64,000 bases of DNA from Methylorubrum salsuginis. GTDB taxonomy: Bacteria > Pseudomonadota > Alphaproteobacteria > Rhizobiales > Beijerinckiaceae. The position numbers were made by a program, and so were the translations under genes. The notes beneath the pieces were generated by a model. It had not been told where the DNA came from, did no database searches, and saw only the letters and a list, made by a program, of their open reading frames with translations. Below are positions 1 to 6,998 of the stretch, piece after piece. Every line of letters starts with the position of its first letter. The stretch's first letter is position 1. The stretch lies in contig NZ_FOSV01000002.1 of assembly GCF_900114375.1 (NCBI RefSeq), positions 1-64,000 on the forward strand, read 5' to 3'.

Positions 1-2
1 GC

Positions 3-278
3 TGGCAGGAGGAGCGTGCAGTCGAGTGGCACTACATCGCTCCCGGCAAGCCGCAACAGAATGGTTTTGTCGAAAGCTTGAATGGGCGTTTGCGCGACGA
101 GTGCTTGAACGAGCATCTCTTCCGGAGCCTGCCGGCGGCCCGGACCATCATCGAGGCGTGGCGGGTCGACTATAATACCTGCCGCCCTCACACGAGCCTC
201 GGCGGGCTCACCCCGAACGCGTTTGCAAACCGGTCCAACCAGAACCAGAACCAGAACCAGAACGGACTCTGGTTATGA
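3..278 (+). pseudogene. IS3-family transposase (OrfB), C-terminal end only
   Basis: The frame is open from the left edge of the window. It encodes the last part of an rve/DDE integrase core: the segment around [19 protein letters not shown] carries the third catalytic acid, the Glu of FVES, followed by the usual C-terminal [14 protein letters not shown] region. The upstream DDE residues lie outside the window, so it cannot be told whether the whole element is intact. The end of the protein is lengthened by a run of Asn-Gln from a tandem hexamer. The right element end appears to lie about 26 bp downstream, inside an older IS630 gene. Confidence 0.85.
237..263 (+). repeat. AACCAG tandem hexamer
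   Basis: About four and a half copies of AACCAG lie at the 3' end of the IS3 transposase frame and encode alternating Asn-Gln. It is a simple microsatellite and a likely slippage site. Nothing suggests a regulatory role. Confidence 0.8.
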
Positions 279-290
279 GCGGGGGCAAAC

Positions 291-304
291 AGGGGGCAAG
301 GTCA
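291..304. mobile_element. Probable right terminus of the IS3-type element
   Basis: The sequence AGGGGGCAAGGTCA, which reads TGACCTTGCCCCCT outward-in, lies just after the transposase stop. It marks the point where homology to the interrupted IS630 transposase on the other strand begins, so it is the likely terminal inverted repeat. The left terminus is outside the window, so the inverted repeat cannot be paired here. Confidence 0.6.
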
Positions 305-305
305 G

Positions 306-606
306 GCCCTTTCTCGATGAAAGCCGCGAGTGCCTGCCGCTGGGCCGCGTCGAGCTTGAACCACGGCCCAGGCTTCTTGCGCTCGATCAGGCCGTCCGGC
401 CCGGCCGTGTCGAAGGGCAGCACCCAATCGCGCACCGTCTGCAGGCCGACCGCGCCGATCCGCGCAGCCTAGCTGCGGCTCTCACCCTCGTAGATCGCGG
501 CCAGGGCAAGCAGCAGGCGGCTTTGACCGGCATCGCGGCTCGTCCGCGCCCGACGCCGCAACGCGTCCGCATCGAAATCCTCGCGCAGGTCCACGGCCTC
601 CGACAT
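306..606 (-). pseudogene. IS630-type transposase N-terminal fragment, nonsense mutated and truncated
   Basis: Starting from ATG at 606 the frame reads a helix-turn-helix N-terminal domain of the IS630 type (ARIGAVGLQTVRDWVLPF and then GPDGLIERKKPGP). It is broken twice. An in-frame TAG occurs at 469-471 right after EGESRS, and the gene ends abruptly near 306 where the IS3 element terminus begins. The DDE catalytic half is missing. This is a dead copy. The order of events inferred is IS630 insertion followed by IS3 insertion into it. Confidence 0.75.
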
Positions 607-755
607 GGCAAACCTCTTGGCTCGCCACCTCGAATCACGCCTGCCGTTCACGCGTAAACCCAACAGTCCTCACCCGTACCGATTGGTATACCGCGACTCG
701 GAAGGAATCCGTTTTTAGGTTTGCGAGCGTGGGTTTTGCGTGATTTCTTTCGGGG

Positions 756-985
756 ATGGCAGGGGTGATTCCGTCCCCCGCGGACCGGCCGCATTTCCTG
801 GCGCTGATGCGGCGCCAGCTCAACAGTGCCGTGCATCGTCGGTTGAACGTGCTTTTGTTGCTCGACGACGGCTGGACGCCGGCCCGGATCGCCGCTGCGC
901 TGTATTTCGACGAAAGCACGGTGGCTGAACACCGCACCCTCTACTCTGAGCGCGGCCGGGCCGGCGTCGAGAGCTTGGCCTACCC
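756..985 (+). pseudogene. IS630-type transposase N-terminal fragment (second copy)
   Basis: About 77 residues resemble the winged HTH start of another IS630-type transposase: an RRQLNSAVHRRLNVLLLLDD helix, the DGWTPARIAAALYFDESTV HTH, then EHRTLYSERGRAGVESLAY. After that point the open frame continues only as antisense to the downstream lytic transglycosylase gene. The fragment lacks all catalytic residues and is a remnant. A palindromic GGTATACC sits upstream at 685-692 in a stretch that may contain old element termini. Confidence 0.6.
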
Positions 986-1079
986 GGATATGAGCGCACG
1001 CTTGCCTCAGCCTGACTTCCTTAATTCCTCACTACGGCCTAGCGAAGGCGCTCTGCCAGGCCGTCAACCGAAAGCCGTT

Positions 1080-2213
1080 CTACTGGATCGTGCGCGTCGA
1101 CAGGGCCGGCGCCACCGCGCCGTCGAGGCGCAGGCGGGCGTCGAGGATCGGGGTGTCGGCGACCTCCTGCTCCTGCGATTGGCCGGCGAGTTCGGCGATG
1201 GCCTGGTACTGGCTCATGCGCTGGTCGATCATGCCGTCGAGCCGCTCGTGGACCTCGGCCACCGTCAGGCTCCGGCGCTTGCCGCCGGCCTTGGCCGTGA
1301 AGATCGAGCGGTTGGCCCGCGCGGCGCGGCCGAACACCTTCTGGGCGACCTTGTCCGGATCCTCGGCGCTGAGCGACAGGAACTTGCCGGCGCTCGCCGT
1401 GCCGAGGAAATGGGCGAGGTAGAGCTCGGTGGTCTTGAGCGCCCGGCCGATCCGGGCCTCGATGCGGGCGCGGTCGCGCTTGATCAGCTCGCCCGCCATC
1501 AGCCCGGAGACGTAAGGGTCGTTGCGCAGGGCCAGCACCCGCTTGCGCGTTCCGGCATCGGCGATGGTGATGCCGCCGCCATGGCCCTTCACGGCCGCCG
1601 CCTCGGCCGCGAGCCCGTACCGGGCGCCGTAGGTGCGGATCATCTCCAGCCACGTCCCGGTGACGAACTGGAACAACCCCTGGGCCGAGGAGGCGGACGA
1701 CTTCACCTCGGTGTCGAAGCTCGATTCCTTGTCGGCGAGCGCCATCATGTAGACGGGATCGACGCCGGTCGTCTCGGAGGCCCGCAGGATCGTCGCCACC
1801 AGGTCGCGCGGCACGCTCATGTCGCCGAAGCGCAGCACGTCCTCGTCGCCCTCGCGGGTGCCGGTCATGGCCCCCTGGCTGCGGGCGACCGGGGCGGAGA
1901 CGGTGTCGTCCTGGCCGACAAGGGCGGAGCCGCCCCATTCGGGCTCGGCGTCCGCCGGACGCAGGTCGGCGCGGACCAGGGCCGGGATCGCGGTGGCGAT
2001 CGCGGATTCGCGGGCCTCCGCCGCGCGCGGGGCGGAGAGCAGGACGAGGCCGGCGAGCATCGCGGCGGCGACGCCGCAAGAGGAGAGGCGGGCGGCGGAA
2101 CCCGCCCGAGAGGTGGCGCGGCGCTGGAACGCGCCGGCATCGGCGAGCGACCCGCAAGGCACGAGTCGGCTCACGTCGTCGGCGCGGTGCGCCGGCTCCG
2201 GGTTAACCCCCAT
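1080..2213 (-). CDS. Lytic transglycosylase, SLT-like, exported (377 aa)
   Basis: This is a peptidoglycan lytic transglycosylase that would cleave MurNAc-GlcNAc bonds in the periplasm. The start at 2213 is chosen because AAGGAAG lies about 6 nt upstream; a longer frame reaches 2318 without such a site. Residues about 45-66 form a hydrophobic signal or anchor segment ending near AEA. The SLT core follows: ALADKESSFD places the catalytic Glu at residue 163, and SAQGLFQF (about 176-183) is the second family motif. The C-terminal third is charged and of unknown role. It is divergent from ino1 across an intergenic region with a CtrA-like box. A paralogue lies at 53861-54940. Confidence 0.85.
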   Translation of the reverse strand: MGVNPEPAHRADDVSRLVPCGSLADAGAFQRRATSRAGSAARLSSCGVAAAMLAGLVLLSAPRAAEARESAIATAIPALVRADLRPADAEPEWGGSALVGQDDTVSAPVARSQGAMTGTREGDEDVLRFGDMSVPRDLVATILRASETTGVDPVYMMALADKESSFDTEVKSSASSAQGLFQFVTGTWLEMIRTYGARYGLAAEAAAVKGHGGGITIADAGTRKRVLALRNDPYVSGLMAGELIKRDRARIEARIGRALKTTELYLAHFLGTASAGKFLSLSAEDPDKVAQKVFGRAARANRSIFTAKAGGKRRSLTVAEVHERLDGMIDQRMSQYQAIAELAGQSQEQEVADTPILDARLRLDGAVAPALSTRTIQ

Positions 2214-2329
2214 CGGTCTTCCTTGTTGGTGCCTCGGCGTCTTGTCGGCCGGGCTTCTTTTGACCGGCGAGTGTTTCGCCGCCGGGTGTGACCACAATGG
2301 GACCACCCCGTGATCCAAACGTGGTCGCG

Positions 2330-2344
2330 TTAACGGGGCGTTAA
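2330..2344. promoter_or_regulatory. Candidate CtrA-binding box TTAA-N7-TTAA
   Basis: Between the divergent lytic transglycosylase and ino1 genes the sequence TTAACGGGGCGTTAA has two TTAA half-sites separated by exactly seven bases. This is the consensus spacing of the alphaproteobacterial cell-cycle regulator CtrA. It lies 117 bp from the transglycosylase start and about 180 bp from the ino1 start. A cell-wall hydrolase is a plausible CtrA target. Binding is inferred from the motif only. Confidence 0.55.
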
Positions 2345-2523
2345 GCCACTGTGTTTACTTTATTTTAGCGATTTCGCCCGGCGCCTGCGACATCGCCCTG
2401 CGTCAAACAAGGCAGGCACATCCCCGGAACGGGCCAGCTAGGCCACAGTTGTCATGGGCCGCGCGGCGACCAGTTAGGGCTCATCCTAAGGCGCCTGCGC
2501 CGCCACAGCAGAAAGTCGGGTTC

Positions 2524-3714
2524 ATGGGCATTCAGACCGGTCGACGCGTCGGAGTGGCGTTCGTCGGCATGGGCGGTGCGGTCGCCACGACCGCCATCGC
2601 CGGCATCGAGACCATCAAGTCCGGCTCGAACCGTCTGGACGGCCTGCCGCTCGCAGGCGTGCCCGTGCCGGGCATGGCCGACTACAAGGATCTCGTCTTC
2701 GGCGGCTGGGACCTGAACGGCGACGACCTCGCCTCCGCCGCCACCGGCCACGGCGTGCTGTCGCGCGACGACATCGAGAGCGGCGCCCAGGCGCTCAAGG
2801 GCATCACCCCCTGGCCCGCCGTCGGTTCGGCCAAGTTCTGCAAGAACATCGACGGCGCCAACCGCATCGTCGCCAAGGATCACCGCGAGGCCGTCTCGGT
2901 CATCGCCAACGACCTCAACCGCTTCCGCAAGGAGAGCAACCTCGACGACGTCGTCGTGGTGAACCTCGCCTCGACCGAGCGCTGGCCTGATCTGTCCCAG
3001 GCTGTGCTGAACTCGGCGGAGGCCTTCGAGAAGGGCCTGGATTCGAGCGACGAGTCGATCTCGCCCGCGATGCTTTACGCTTATGCGGCGATCAAGAGCG
3101 GCGTGCCCTACGCCAACTTCACCCCCTCCGTCGCCGCCGATGTGCCGGCGCTCCTCGAACTCGCCAGCGAGCTGAACGTCCCGGTCGCCGGCAAGGACGG
3201 CAAGACCGGCCAGACCATGATGAAGACGGTGCTGGCCCCGGCCCTCAAGGCCCGCTCGCTCCATGTCGACGGCTGGTTCTCGACCAACATCCTCGGCAAC
3301 CGCGACGGTCTGGCGCTCAACGACAAGGACTCGCTCCAGTCGAAGCTCAACACCAAGGGCACGGTGCTCGACTCGATCCTCGGCTATCCGGTCGAGGACC
3401 ATCTGGTCCACATCCACTATTACCGCCCGCGCGGCGACGACAAGGAAGCCTGGGACAACATCGACGTCACCGGCTTCATGGGCCAGCGGATGCAGATCAA
3501 GGTCAACTTCCTCTGCAAGGACTCGATCCTCGCCGCCCCGCTCGTGATCGAGATCGCCCGCGTGCTGGATCTGGCCAAGACCCGCGGCGACGGCGGCGTA
3601 CAGGAGCAGCTCTCGACCTTCTTCAAGGCGCCGATGGTCAAGAACGGCCACGGCCCGGAGCACGATTTCGGCAAGCAGCAGCGGATGCTGTTCGACTGGC
3701 TGGGTGTGCACTGA
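2524..3714 (+). CDS. ino1: myo-Inositol-1-phosphate (inositol-3-phosphate) synthase (396 aa)
   Basis: This NAD-dependent enzyme converts glucose-6-phosphate to 1L-myo-inositol-1-phosphate. The N-terminus carries a Rossmann GxGG-type loop (VAFVGMGGAVATTAIAG, about residues 9-25). The C-terminal half has the family-type segment NILGNRDGLAL and a K-rich, substrate-pocket-like region including KTGQTMMKT. The start at 2524 is the first ATG giving the normal N-terminus; an upstream in-frame ATG adds an unlikely Pro/Ala leader. It is the first gene of an eight-gene co-directional cluster, so inositol phosphate is probably the scaffold for the product. Most bacteria lack this enzyme except for mycothiol, inositol-lipid or solute pathways. 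Confidence 0.9.
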   Translation: MGIQTGRRVGVAFVGMGGAVATTAIAGIETIKSGSNRLDGLPLAGVPVPGMADYKDLVFGGWDLNGDDLASAATGHGVLSRDDIESGAQALKGITPWPAVGSAKFCKNIDGANRIVAKDHREAVSVIANDLNRFRKESNLDDVVVVNLASTERWPDLSQAVLNSAEAFEKGLDSSDESISPAMLYAYAAIKSGVPYANFTPSVAADVPALLELASELNVPVAGKDGKTGQTMMKTVLAPALKARSLHVDGWFSTNILGNRDGLALNDKDSLQSKLNTKGTVLDSILGYPVEDHLVHIHYYRPRGDDKEAWDNIDVTGFMGQRMQIKVNFLCKDSILAAPLVIEIARVLDLAKTRGDGGVQEQLSTFFKAPMVKNGHGPEHDFGKQQRMLFDWLGVH

Positions 3715-3727
3715 GGACACCCCGCCC

Positions 3728-4648
3728 GTGGCGGCTTTCTCCGAGACCGGTCCCGTGGCGCCCCTGGCTCTGCGGGACCTCCTGGTCGAACTCGGCGACC
3801 TGAAGCGCGTGCGCTCGGCTGGCTGCGACGGCTCCATTGCCGAGCGGCTGTTCGCGCAGGGCTGGTCGGCCCTCGTCGGCGGCACTCGGCCGGAGACGGT
3901 CGCCCTCGACATCACCGCCAAGGCGCTCGCCGCCGCACGGCTCTGCGATCTCGACGCGGCGTTCCTCGCCGCCGTCGGCCTCGGCGAGGCTCAAGCCTCG
4001 GCCATCCTCGTGGCGGGGCTCGATGCGGTCGCCGGTGAGGTCGATCCGGCCTTGCGCGAGCGGCTGCGGGAAGCCCTGCGCCATCCGCCCGAGCTTCAGG
4101 CCGGCCCCGTGCCCGGCTTCGTCGGCGCGCTGGCGCAGCAGCCGCGGGCGGGCGTGACCTGTCCGGGCAAGCCGCGCATTCTCTTGGAGCCGCCGGAGAA
4201 CCATGCCGAGCACTGTCTCGTCGTGGCGGTCTACGGCGTGCTGCTGAGCCCGTTCTACCGGGCCGACCCGACCACCGTGTTCCTCGCCGGACTCGCGCAT
4301 CATTTTCACAACGCCGCGATGCCGGATGCCGGCTTCACCGGCGAGATGCTGCTCGGCGACCATCTCTGGCCGATCGTCGCGCGCTGCTCCGAATGGGCGC
4401 TCGAGGAACTGGATCAGCCGCTGCGCGAGACCGTGCGGAGCGCCCGCGCGGTGCTCCCCGACGACGCGACCGCGGAGGGCCGCGCCTTCCACGCCGCCGA
4501 CTCGATCGACCGCGTCCTGCAGATCGCCCAGCACCTGCGGGCGGCCTCGCTGACCATGGACACGGTGCTCGGCGAGATGGAACTGGTCCATGCCGGGCCG
4601 GTGAAGGCTTTCCAGGATCGCGTGCTGACCGATATGCGGATTCCGTGA
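3728..4648 (+). CDS. HD-like phosphohydrolase-related protein (306 aa), cluster gene 2
   Basis: No clear family name can be given. The middle contains an HD-superfamily-like pattern: NHAEHCLVVAVYG, then FLAGLAHHFHNAAMPD, and later FHAADSIDRVLQI. These supply His, His-His and Asp residues in HD order, but the canonical HD dyad reads HH. The N-terminal 130 residues are helical and unassigned. GTG at 3728 is preferred, with AGGA about 10 nt upstream; a GTG at 3704 would overlap ino1. It starts 14 bp after ino1. A phosphatase acting on inositol phosphate or a nucleotide is an attractive guess from context, but it is only inference. Confidence 0.6.
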   Translation: MAAFSETGPVAPLALRDLLVELGDLKRVRSAGCDGSIAERLFAQGWSALVGGTRPETVALDITAKALAAARLCDLDAAFLAAVGLGEAQASAILVAGLDAVAGEVDPALRERLREALRHPPELQAGPVPGFVGALAQQPRAGVTCPGKPRILLEPPENHAEHCLVVAVYGVLLSPFYRADPTTVFLAGLAHHFHNAAMPDAGFTGEMLLGDHLWPIVARCSEWALEELDQPLRETVRSARAVLPDDATAEGRAFHAADSIDRVLQIAQHLRAASLTMDTVLGEMELVHAGPVKAFQDRVLTDMRIP

Positions 4649-4676
4649 CGCAACGCGCCCCCCGGCCGACGAAGCC

Positions 4677-5858
4677 ATGATCCCCTTCGATCTGCTCTCC
4701 CCCGAGACCGGCCACCGGCTGAAGCCCGACGGCGCGCATGCCCTGCGCGATGTCGAGACCGGTCAGCGTTGGCCGGTGATCGACGGCATCCCCTATCTGC
4801 GCACCGGCCGCGAGCGGCTGGTCGGGATCGTGCTCGAAGCCCTCGATTCCGACCGCGCCGACGAGGCGCTGATCCTGCTGCTGGCCGATCAGGACGATTG
4901 GTGGACCGGCCCGCCCGCCGACCCGGACGACTTGCGCCGGCTGGTCGCCGAGCGCGAAACGCTGACTCTGCGCCGAGCCGTCGAGCTCCTCGGCTGGGGG
5001 CGCGTCGGCGACTACTTCGTCAACCGCTGGTCGGACCCGACCTATCTGGCGGGCCTCAGCCTGCTGGAGGCCCACTGGAACGCGCCGGCCTGCGCCTTCG
5101 AGCTCGCCTGCGGCATCGGCCATTACCTGCGCGAATTGCAGCGCCGCGGCGTCAAGGTGGCCGGCGGCGACGTGGTGTTCGCCAAGCTCTGGGTCGCCCG
5201 CCACTGGGTCGTCGGCGCCGGTGCCCAGTTCGTCTGCTTCGATGCGTCCTCGCCCTATTGGCCGATCGCCGACGCGCCGGTCGATCTCGTGATCTGCAAC
5301 GACGCCTTCTACTTTCTCGACGACAAGCCCGGCGTGCTGGCCTGCCTGCGCAAGACCGCGGGCGAGGACGGCTGGCTCGCCATCAGCCACATCCACAACA
5401 GCGGCCGCCCCGGCTTCTCCGCCGGCAAGGCGATCTCGTCCGCCGAGATCGAGGAGCTGTTCCCCGATGCGCTGGTCTACGACGATGCCGAGCTGACCCG
5501 CGCGCTCGTCGAGGCCCGCGCGCCGCAGCCCCAGGAGCCCGGCCATCTCAAGACCTGCGAGGCCTTCTCCGTGGTGGCCGGCCCCGGCATGCGCCCGGCC
5601 CCGCGCGCGGTGATCGACGGCATCACCCTGCCGCCGGCCGACGCGCAACTCCATCTCAACCCGCTCTACGCAGCCCAAGACGAGGGCTTCGCCATCCGCT
5701 GGCCGTCCGAGCGCTACGAGGCCGAATACGCGACCCAAGCCACCTACCCGCTGCATTCGCAGGGCCCGGAGGCGATTGCCTGGGAGGGCAAGCCCGACGC
5801 GCCCGAGGTCGAGCGGGTGCGGCGGCGCGAATATGTCGATCTGCCGGAGCGCTGGTGA
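4677..5858 (+). CDS. Class I SAM-dependent methyltransferase with Trm112-like N-terminus (393 aa), cluster gene 3
   Basis: The first 45 residues (LLSPETGHRL, then WPVIDGIPYLR) resemble a Trm112-type zinc-ribbon-like segment but lack the cysteines. The SAM-binding loop FELACGIGHY lies at about 141-150, followed by motif-II-like GGDVVFAK and motif-IV-like VDLVICNDAFYFLDD, as in UbiE/MenG-like small-molecule methyltransferases. A C-terminal 120-residue extension of unknown role ends in DLPERW. The substrate cannot be read from the sequence. The stop codon shares a base with the next start (TGATG), indicating translational coupling to the oxidoreductase. Confidence 0.75.
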   Translation: MIPFDLLSPETGHRLKPDGAHALRDVETGQRWPVIDGIPYLRTGRERLVGIVLEALDSDRADEALILLLADQDDWWTGPPADPDDLRRLVAERETLTLRRAVELLGWGRVGDYFVNRWSDPTYLAGLSLLEAHWNAPACAFELACGIGHYLRELQRRGVKVAGGDVVFAKLWVARHWVVGAGAQFVCFDASSPYWPIADAPVDLVICNDAFYFLDDKPGVLACLRKTAGEDGWLAISHIHNSGRPGFSAGKAISSAEIEELFPDALVYDDAELTRALVEARAPQPQEPGHLKTCEAFSVVAGPGMRPAPRAVIDGITLPPADAQLHLNPLYAAQDEGFAIRWPSERYEAEYATQATYPLHSQGPEAIAWEGKPDAPEVERVRRREYVDLPERW

Positions 5859-6883
5859 TGAAACCGGTCGGGTGGGGCATCGTCGGCTATGGCTGGGTCG
5901 CCCGCGACTACATGGCGCCGGGCATCCGCGCGGCGGGTCACCGCCTCGTCGCGGTGGCCGATCCGGGCGCGGCGTCCCGCGCGGCGGCCGAAGCGGAAGG
6001 CGCGCGCGCCCACGCCGATCTCGCCGGCCTGATCGCCGAGCCGGAGGTCGAGGCGGTCTACGTCGCGACGCCGAACCATCTCCACCGCGGCGCCGTCGAG
6101 GCGCTCTGCGCCGCCGGCAAGGCGGTGCTCTGCGAGAAGCCGATGGCGGCCACCCTCGGCGACGCCGAGGCGATGGCGGCCGCCGTGCGCCAGTCCGGCG
6201 CCTTCTACGGCACCGCCTTCGACCAGCGCCATCACCCCGGCCACGCGGCTTTGCGCGCGGCGATCCGCGACGGCCGCATCGGCACCGTGACGGCGATCCG
6301 CATCGTCTACGCCTGCTGGCTCGACCGGGCCTGGACCTCGTTTCAGGGACAGCCGAACTGGCGCATCGACCCGGCCCAGGCCGGCGGCGGCGCCCTGATG
6401 GATCTGGCCCCCCACGGCCTCGATCTCGTCGACTTCCTCCTCGGCGAGCCCCTCGTCGAGATCGCCGCCATGACCCAGGCCCGCGCCCAGGACTACGCCG
6501 TCGATGACGGCGCCCTGCTGATCGGACGCACCGAGGGCGGGGCGCTGGCCCAGCTCAACGTTGCCTACAATTGCCCCGACGCCCTGCCGCGCCGTCGCCT
6601 CGAAGTGGTCGGCACGGGCGGCCTGCTGACGGCCATCGACACGATGGGCCAGACCGCGGGCGGCTCGGTGACCTTCACCGACGGCGCGACGGGCAAGAGC
6701 GAGCCGATCCCCTTCGACAGGCAAGCTTCGCCCTTCCTCGAACAAGTGCGCGCCTTCGGGCATGCCTTGCGCGAGCCGGCCCTGCGGGCCGCCTGGGACG
6801 CCGAGCGCGACCTTCACACCATGCGCCTGATCGCCCGCGCCTACGCGGCGGCCGGCACGCCCGCGGGCCGCGACGCGGCCTGA
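5858..6883 (+). CDS. Gfo/Idh/MocA-family NAD(P)-dependent oxidoreductase (341 aa), cluster gene 4
   Basis: The N-terminal Rossmann domain has WGIVGYGWVARDY (residues 6-18), followed by VAVADP, YVATPNHLH and the family signature CEKPMA (about 92-97), whose Lys is the usual catalytic residue. The C-terminal domain carries the GGGALMDLAPHGLDL signature with the conserved Asp and His. Relatives oxidise or reduce sugars and inositols, for example inositol 2-dehydrogenase. In this cluster a keto-inositol or sugar-keto intermediate is plausible. After this gene a 115-bp repeat-containing gap separates it from the YcaO gene. Confidence 0.9.
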   Translation: MKPVGWGIVGYGWVARDYMAPGIRAAGHRLVAVADPGAASRAAAEAEGARAHADLAGLIAEPEVEAVYVATPNHLHRGAVEALCAAGKAVLCEKPMAATLGDAEAMAAAVRQSGAFYGTAFDQRHHPGHAALRAAIRDGRIGTVTAIRIVYACWLDRAWTSFQGQPNWRIDPAQAGGGALMDLAPHGLDLVDFLLGEPLVEIAAMTQARAQDYAVDDGALLIGRTEGGALAQLNVAYNCPDALPRRRLEVVGTGGLLTAIDTMGQTAGGSVTFTDGATGKSEPIPFDRQASPFLEQVRAFGHALREPALRAAWDAERDLHTMRLIARAYAAAGTPAGRDAA

Positions 6884-6892
6884 GGTTCCAGA

Positions 6893-6984
6893 GCATCGTC
6901 CCGAAAGGTGGCCTCCGGCTTTCGGAAAAAGACGATGCGGCACAAAAACATAGAGCATCGTCCCGAATCCGGGACGATGCTCTA
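6893..6984. repeat. REP-like inverted repeat pair inside the ino1-ycaO cluster
   Basis: The left half is GAGCATCGTCCCGAAAGGTGG-type sequence paired with CTTTCGGAAAAAGACGATGC. The right half (6951-6984) is a perfect 15-bp stem, TAGAGCATCGTCCCG with loop AATC. The same core recurs near 27620, 51660 and 63720. In the mRNA the right stem would end about 14 nt before the ycaO ATG, touching its weak AGGA ribosome site. It could tune translation, stabilise the upstream message or act as a partial terminator. Confidence 0.8.
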
Positions 6985-6998
6985 GGATCGGAACGGAC

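Noticed and set aside
237..263. Short tandem repeat as a possible CRISPR or DNA-uptake signal
   Set aside because: A six-base unit with no spacers inside a coding frame is a simple microsatellite.
1039..2291. Long open frames over the lytic transglycosylase gene on both strands
   Set aside because: They are Arg/Ala/Gly-rich shadow frames of the real gene; only the minus frame with signal peptide and SLT motifs reads as protein.
4769..6883. 704-residue plus-strand frame spanning the methyltransferase region
   Set aside because: Only its second part equals the Gfo/Idh gene; the first part is an Arg/Pro-rich shadow of the methyltransferase and has no motif.
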